Source: Ectocarpus siliculosus (Eukaryota; Sar; Phaeophyceae; Ectocarpales; Ectocarpaceae). From it: a stretch of 10,956 bases of DNA. The stretch is taken from NCBI GenBank assembly GCA_000310025.1, contig FN649751.1, positions 3,388,687-3,399,642 on the forward strand, written 5' to 3'. Positions 7,174 to 10,956 of the stretch are shown here, in pieces. A model generated the notes under the pieces. That model searched no databases, was not told the origin of the DNA, and saw only the letters and a program-made list of their open reading frames with translations. Both the position numbers and the translations under genes were made by a program. The first letter of the stretch is position 1. Each line of letters starts with the position of its first letter.

Positions 7174-10100
7174 CGCGTGGGATCAGGACGAGCACTCGGC
7201 TCTCGAGGTCCAGGTGTACTCGGAGGAAACAGGCAACCTGTACGTGCACCACGACATCGCCCTGCCGTCGCTGCCCCTCTGCCTCGCCTGGATGGACATG
7301 CCGCCGAGGACGGCGGCGATGTCTAGGGTGTCCGGGAGTGCCGACGAGGGTCACACTGTCGGGTGAGCCGCCTCCGTTTTACGCTTAGCGTCAGGCTTGC
7401 CTTCGGTAGGCCCCTCGGTGCTACCGACACCTCTTGGTTGCGTTGGGGTTAGCCTCGTCAGTGCTCCTATGTCTACTGCTGTACATGATGTCGATTTGTT
7501 GGGTACCACGAAGCACGGTGTGCGTCGTGCTTGATTGCGACGGCAGTTGTGGTAGTCGGTGGGCGTTCGCAACATTAGGTAGACGTAACCGCTGTTGTTG
7601 ACGTTGGTAGACAGGCAGGCAAGCGACCTGGTTCCCTCTTGTTCGTGCTGGGTTGGTTGCACGTGCCTCGTCCCTCGCCTGTCGTGCCACCCCCTGCGCC
7701 CTTTGTCTCTCTCTCTCTCTCCGTCTCACCCTCCCCGCCATTTGGCTTTGCGATACAACCAACAATTAATTCAAGACGCCACTCTTGGCTCACGTTCTAC
7801 ACCTCTCCGTCGTGACGTCATGACCCTCGCGCAGTCTTAACGTGCCTCCTCGCTGTTGCGTTCCTCGGTTTTGCCCTGTTATTTTTTGATGCCTTGGTTC
7901 GTGTGTGTAGGAGCTACTGTGCGGTGGGCACCTTCGAACCGGGGATCGAGATCTGGAACCTTGACGTGTTGGACCCTTTAGAGCCGACGGCGACGCTAGG
8001 CGGGTTCAAGGAAAAGGACAAGAAGCCCGGGAAAAAGTGAGATGGCCTGGGCCAGGCCTTTCTCTCGACCGGTCTTGAGGGATGCCGAACGGCTGAGGAG
8101 GGGGGGGGGGGGATCAGGGCAGATGTTTCGTTGTACAGAGGTTGGGTAGAAAAGTTCCATTCGATGGGCAGGCCACTTCAATGCTCTCTCTCTCTCTCCC
8201 TCTCTCTCTGTCTGTCCGTCTGCCCGCCCTCTCTTCATTTATTTTGAACGCGTGCGCTTGTGTGCGTGTGTTTTTCTTATTATTAGCATCGACCGCGCCA
8301 ACCGGCTGACCAATGAACAACGTGTGCGTGTGTGCGTGCGTACGTACGTACGAGCAGGCCCAGAAAACGGCAGACCATCCCCGGGAGCCACACCGACGCG
8401 GTCCTGGCGCTGAGCTGGAACAGGGAGCACAGACACGTGCTAGCGAGCGGTTCGGGGGATAACACCGTCAAGGTAGACATGGACACCAGAGAGAAATAAC
8501 TATACCCGGGCCATTCCTGCTCTTGCTTCGTCCCTTCCTTTCTTGTAGCACAAAGATTTTTTTCCCAGTGACCCGTTTTTTCATTTCTTCCGCTGCTCGT
8601 CGCAAGAATGATCGATCTTGGGGGGTGCTGCCTGCTTGCTGAATACCATGGCGCAGGCCATGATTGCTGTGCTGCCAACACTGCTGCTGCTGCACTTTGT
8701 ATCACCCTTCCGGCGGAACACATATCAGAACTTGCCGCACGCTTGGTTGCAACGCGTGGCGCCGCCTGCCAAGCTTGTGCTGCTTCCTTCTACGGAGGAT
8801 TGATGACTGTGCTTCGATTGTGTCGTTGTTTTTTGACGTCCCGTTCGAACCTTGTCATTGTGCTGCCCATCCTCGTATTATAGTTTTGAAGACAACATTC
8901 TTCCCCCCCGCATCCTCTCTCTTCTGACCCATGATCTCAATCCAAGGAGACATGAACAATATTTGTCCTTGATGTTGTTGATGTTGTTGATGTTGACGTG
9001 GTGGTGGTGGTGATGGTGATGATTGTCTTGGCGGTGCCGTGCGTTGACAGGTGTGGGACGTAACGACGCAGCAGTGCTCGGCCACGCTCACGCACCACTC
9101 TGACAAGGTGCAGGGGGTGGCCTGGCACCCCGTCGAAGCGACGGTCATGGCCACCGTGGGGTGAGAAAACAAAACGATTTCCTCCTCCTCCTCCTCCTCC
9201 TCCTCCTCCCTGCAGCAGTCAGTCCTTGCGAGAGTTGTCAAGCGAGAGGAATATGTATGTATACCAGAATTGTTCGTTCACAAGATGAGTCCACTGTAAG
9301 AAGCCTCGCATGCATTCGATTGAGTACACGCCGCTCGGGCCACAACGGTAATGGTCAAGCTTTAGTTTTATTCAGGACTACTTTGCCGCATTCTTTTTCT
9401 TTTATTGTTCCTATATCACAACGAATCCACCTCTATCCGCAGATAGAGTCCCGGACAATATTATCCACAGATAGTAAGAGTCTGAGACAAAATTAGCATT
9501 GAATCCGAAGAGTTAGCTGGAGCGCTGCCTGTGTTTATTCGATTCCCGGAGCAACGATGGTTGTGTTTTTCGACTGAGCCTGTGCCTGGGGCTGTGCCCG
9601 AGCCCAGGACGTTTCAGTGTTGATTCGCCTACTATGGTAATCTAACCCCTCTTTGTTATGTCCTGCACGTTGCCACCGTCCGTGTAACCGTCGTGTCATC
9701 GATCTCTTGTTGCGTTGATAAGTTATGACCGGGTGCTCGCGCTGCTGGACGCGCGTGCGCCGACGAAGGTGACGAGACACACGATACAGGCGGACCCGGA
9801 GTGCTTGTTGTGGAATCCCCACAACCCGGCTCAGGTGGGTTGTCGTTGTCGATGTTGTTGTTGTTGTTGTTAGATTGTTTACACGCGTCCACAAGGATTT
9901 GGCGAAGATTGTGGGTTTGCGTACACAGAGATGTTGACCTTTTAACACTCACGTCGTCATCTTGCCACAAAGGTTAGCCAGAATATTAAAGGAAACACGA
10001 TTCACGCATCGTCGCATTTGCTCGCGAACAGGGGTCTGCGTACACAATCAAAGAGCAAAAAATGAAAACAAGGTCTGCCAACATATCCCTAACCCATCTC

Positions 10101-10419
10101 AATGACAACTTAAATACATCAGCCAACCAAATCCCGTCCAAAAAACTACCATTGAACATGACAAAATAATGCCAAATGCACCCAACCAACCAACCAACCG
10201 TTACGCTTGTACTGTATGTAGATTTTGACGGGATCGGAGGACGGCGTGGTCTGCTGTCGCGACGTCCGCCGGCCGGAGAGCCCGGTGTATTCCTTCACCG
10301 CTCACGAGAAGGGGGTCAGTGCCGTCTCCTTCACGCCCCTGGTGCCAGGCATGCTTGCCACGTGCTCCGAGGACAAGACCGTCAAGGTCTGGGACGTGGA
10401 CGCGGAGGTCCCTCTCCAG
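5274..10419 (+). CDS. PWP1: PWP1 WD40-repeat protein, nine exons, 3' end outside window
   Basis: Periodic tryptophan protein 1 is a conserved eukaryotic WD40 protein of the nucleolus, linked to rRNA gene transcription and pre-ribosome assembly. I join exons 5274-5294, 5479-5561, 6383-6827, 7187-7362, 7911-8036, 8358-8472, 9051-9160, 9723-9834 and 10222-10419; every intron is GT-AG, all phases agree, and the sum is 1386 nt or 462 codons. Family marks are the N-terminal MISSLSWVPRGASK, a long acidic stretch (residues about 36-183), NLYVHHDIALPSLPLCLAW, AVGTFEPGIEIWNLDVLDPL, a Lys-rich linker (about 275-287) and HTDAVLALSWN followed by further WD40 units. The human protein is about 500 residues, so only the C-terminal part is missing. 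The start at 5274 is chosen because it matches the family N terminus and has G at -3. Identification is firm; exact junctions are inferred without transcript data. Confidence 0.95.
5295..5478 (+). other. PWP1 intron 1
   Basis: GTGGGT...GGCAG, 184 bases, splitting the conserved W-V of the N-terminal motif. Confidence 0.85.
5479..5561 (+). CDS. PWP1: PWP1 exon 2
   Basis: It follows a GGCAG acceptor and reads VPRGASKSKPLRYEVSQREL and then EEMMREQ, the family's short basic-then-acidic N-terminal region (residues 8-34). The donor is GTAAGA at 5562. It ends with two bases of a Gly codon completed in exon 3. Confidence 0.88.
6201..6219. repeat. Perfect 7-bp inverted repeat (hairpin)
   Basis: CTGGAAA at 6201-6207 and TTTCCAG at 6213-6219 around a five-base loop (CAACA). 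The right arm lies inside the first unit of the adjoining tandem duplication. Confidence 0.9.
6211..6294. repeat. 42-bp perfect tandem duplication (2 copies)
   Basis: The units 6211-6252 and 6253-6294 are identical, beginning CATTTCCAGCACAGCCGTCA; three more bases of a third unit follow. The unit is 14 codons long, so the duplication keeps an open frame on the plus strand, but it lies inside an intron of the PWP1 model. Confidence 0.97.
6383..6827 (+). CDS. PWP1: PWP1 exon 3, acidic region
   Basis: The acceptor is CTCAG at 6378-6382 and the donor GTACGT at 6828. Residues 36-183 are dominated by Asp and Glu, with seven GAC codons (6585-6605) and 17 consecutive Glu codons (6627-6677). After these come the family features ELRMDDYDNE (before the runs), then ESEGEDSDTEDNIIKPGDHVL, a counterpart of the human segment that ends in IKPSDN. 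The acidic tail is typical of nucleolar proteins, though here it is swollen by codon repeats. Confidence 0.93.
6828..7186 (+). other. PWP1 intron 3
   Basis: GTACGT...ATCAG, 359 bases, ending with a GTT microsatellite just before the acceptor. Confidence 0.9.
7139..7171. repeat. (GTT)11 microsatellite
   Basis: Eleven GTT units 15 bases before the exon 4 acceptor; as U/G-rich RNA it occupies the place of the polypyrimidine tract. Confidence 0.97.
7187..7362 (+). CDS. PWP1: PWP1 exon 4, start of propeller
   Basis: The acceptor is ATCAG just after a GTT microsatellite; the donor is GTGAGC at 7363. It encodes residues 184-241, including LEVQVYSEETGNLYVHHDI and LPLCLAWMD, which align by eye with the human LEVHVYN...FYVHHDI region that opens the beta-propeller. 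Confidence 0.95.
7363..7910 (+). other. PWP1 intron 4
   Basis: GTGAGC...GTGTAG, 548 bases, with a CT-rich tract at 7705-7722. No other gene is seen. Confidence 0.9.
7911..8036 (+). CDS. PWP1: PWP1 exon 5, first WD repeat
   Basis: The acceptor is GTGTAG and the donor GTGAGA at 8037, overlapping an apparent TGA at 8038 that splicing removes. It encodes SYCAVGTFEPGIEIWNLDV, the first clear WD40 strand set, then LEP.ATLGGF and the start of a Lys-rich linker (KEKDKKPGKK). The linker matches the Lys-rich spacer at this place in other PWP1 proteins and may act as a nuclear or nucleolar signal. Confidence 0.94.
8037..8357 (+). other. PWP1 intron 5
   Basis: GTGAGA...GAGCAG, 321 bases. It holds a 13-base G run (8100-8112), a CT repeat (8180-8210) and a TGCG/TACG repeat (8323-8352) running up to the acceptor. 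Confidence 0.9.
8358..8472 (+). CDS. PWP1: PWP1 exon 6, WD repeat
   Basis: The acceptor GAGCAG follows a (TACG) repeat; the donor GTAGAC is weak. The exon encodes PRKRQTIPGSHTDAVLALSW through SGDNTVK, residues 285-322. It contains the GH-like start (SHTDAV) and the D-strand of a WD40 repeat, whose closing VWD is on the next exon. Confidence 0.94.
8473..9050 (+). other. PWP1 intron 6
   Basis: GTAGAC...GACAG, 578 bases. A nine-base period repeat (GATGTTGTT, 8971-8995) and a GTG tract (8998-9012) precede the acceptor. Confidence 0.88.
9051..9160 (+). CDS. PWP1: PWP1 exon 7, WD repeat
   Basis: The acceptor is TGACAG and the donor GTGAGA. It begins VWDVTT, closing the repeat begun in exon 6, then encodes LTHHSDKVQGVAWHPVEAT, the next repeat (residues 323-358). 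It ends in a split Gly codon. Confidence 0.94.
9180..9209. repeat. (TCC)10 microsatellite
   Basis: Ten TCC units right after the exon 7 donor. Confidence 0.97.
9434..9490. repeat. Imperfect direct repeat, 28-base spacing
   Basis: TATCCGCAGATAG at 9434 and TATCCACAGATAG at 9462 match at 12 of 13 bases; both are followed, after a variable stretch, by GACAA and an AT-rich end. Confidence 0.7.
9723..9834 (+). CDS. PWP1: PWP1 exon 8, WD repeat
   Basis: It encodes YDRVLALLDARAPTK and then PECLLWNPHNPAQ (residues 360-396), with LLD in place of the usual WD, as is common in this PWP1 repeat. The acceptor is TAAG rather than CAG, with only a short U-rich tract before it; its phase fits exon 7. The donor is GTGGGT at 9835. 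Confidence 0.9.
9835..10221 (+). other. PWP1 intron 8
   Basis: GTGGGT...TGTAG, 387 bases. It starts with a GTT tract (9854-9871), is AT-rich in its middle, and has a CCAA repeat (10182-10199) near the acceptor. Confidence 0.88.
10222..10419 (+). CDS. PWP1: PWP1 exon 9, WD repeats
   Basis: The acceptor is TGTAG and the donor GTATGT at 10420. It encodes LTGSEDGVVCCRDVRRPESP, then FTAHEKGVSAVSFTP and CSEDKTVKVWDVD (residues 397-462), one degenerate and one canonical WD40 repeat. It ends in phase 0. The next family segment, which follows VWD and leads to the last blade, is not found in the remaining 537 bases. Confidence 0.95.
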
Positions 10420-10956
10420 GTATGTATTCTGCTGTGCTCCCCACCGCTATGAATGGGAGCAGTTATTAGGGGGTAGGAGTGCTCCTTCTCTCTCTCTCGC
10501 AAGAGGTGCTTGTTTGATTGGTCAAACGAATAGACGCCCCTTCCCGCCCCCCCCCCCCGTACTTAGTCTGGGACATGGACACAGATATTACCCTTGCACA
10601 CACATATCGTCGCCTCAAGAATCTTACCGGCCAGAAGTAGTAGCCTGTTACGTTTTCTCAAGTCTGCAGAGCGAAGTCGTAGAGGGTAGGGTTCGTGCGG
10701 CGTGTGCACGCCGAACAAGTATTTGTTGATCAGTAGTCTACGCGGCAACATTGAATAAGCAAACATATGGGATATAGTATTGAATCCGTGCTTTGGGGTT
10801 AGGGTGAGGGATACGGTCTGCGTGCCCCCTCCCTATTATTTTTCTAGGTAGATACTCTTTAAATCCTGCGTAGGCGGTCCTTGTTGATATCCATTGTTTA
10901 CCGCCGTACACAAACTGACAATCTCACATTTCGCAACCCCCCCCCCCCCCCCCCCC
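10420..10956 (+). other. Start of PWP1 intron 9, reaching the window edge
   Basis: It begins with donor GTATGT. No exon matching the PWP1 C terminus is found. It has a C run near 10546-10558, a short echo of exon 9 (10566-10588), and ends in a run of 20 C. Confidence 0.7.

Larger units (their letters stand above)
9161..9722 (+). other. PWP1 intron 7
   Basis: GTGAGA...ATAAG, 562 bases. A (TCC)10 tract lies 20 bases after the donor. An imperfect 28-base direct repeat (TATCCRCAGATAG core) lies at 9434-9490. Confidence 0.85.

Noticed and set aside
8038-8040. TGA in frame at the end of PWP1 exon 5
   Set aside because: It is part of the GTGAGA donor at 8037, and exon 6 continues the protein in the right phase.
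9461-9469. TTATCCACA, a perfect match to the bacterial DnaA box
   Set aside because: It lies in an intron of a eukaryotic gene, is single, and a nine-base match is expected by chance.
10798-10804. GTTAGGG, telomere-like
   Set aside because: Only one unit, with no array.

Overview
The window is nuclear DNA of a eukaryote with intron-rich genes. It carries two protein genes transcribed away from each other, both split by GT-AG introns and both running off the window at their 3' ends. Long simple-sequence tracts (GA, GTT, TCC, GAG, poly-C/G), GC-rich exons and introns of roughly 180-1300 bases fit a stramenopile, and most of all a brown alga of the Ectocarpus type. That taxonomic guess is an inference from gene style; no marker in the window proves it.

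Left half, minus strand (4341 down to the left edge): a ubiquitin-specific protease (USP/UCH family cysteine deubiquitinase). The Cys box, the QDAHE-type box and the first CxxC of the zinc finger are all visible, on three separate exons whose splice phases fit together. The C-terminal half of the catalytic domain, including the His box, lies beyond the left edge. The first coding exon (4075-4341) is a less certain call, resting on an open frame, a good GTGAGC donor, a matching phase and a TATA-like box upstream.

Middle (4342-5273): about 930 bases between the two start codons, a shared divergent promoter region.

Right half, plus strand (5274 to 10419 and beyond): the orthologue of PWP1 (periodic tryptophan protein 1), a nucleolar WD40 protein of ribosome biogenesis. 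Nine exons join in frame to 462 codons. They run from the conserved N-terminal MIS..WVPRG motif through a very acidic segment into the WD40 propeller. The last exon or exons, probably several tens of residues, are missing off the right edge.

The two genes are housekeeping genes with no evident pathway link beyond sharing an upstream region. I saw no mobile element, RNA gene, CRISPR or defence-type system. The best second looks are an in-frame, wholly non-acidic N-terminal extension possible for PWP1, an unexplained 320-base segment open on both strands inside a USP intron, a 42-base perfect tandem duplication beside a hairpin in a PWP1 intron, and an echo of a WD40 exon end about 180 bases downstream of PWP1 exon 9.
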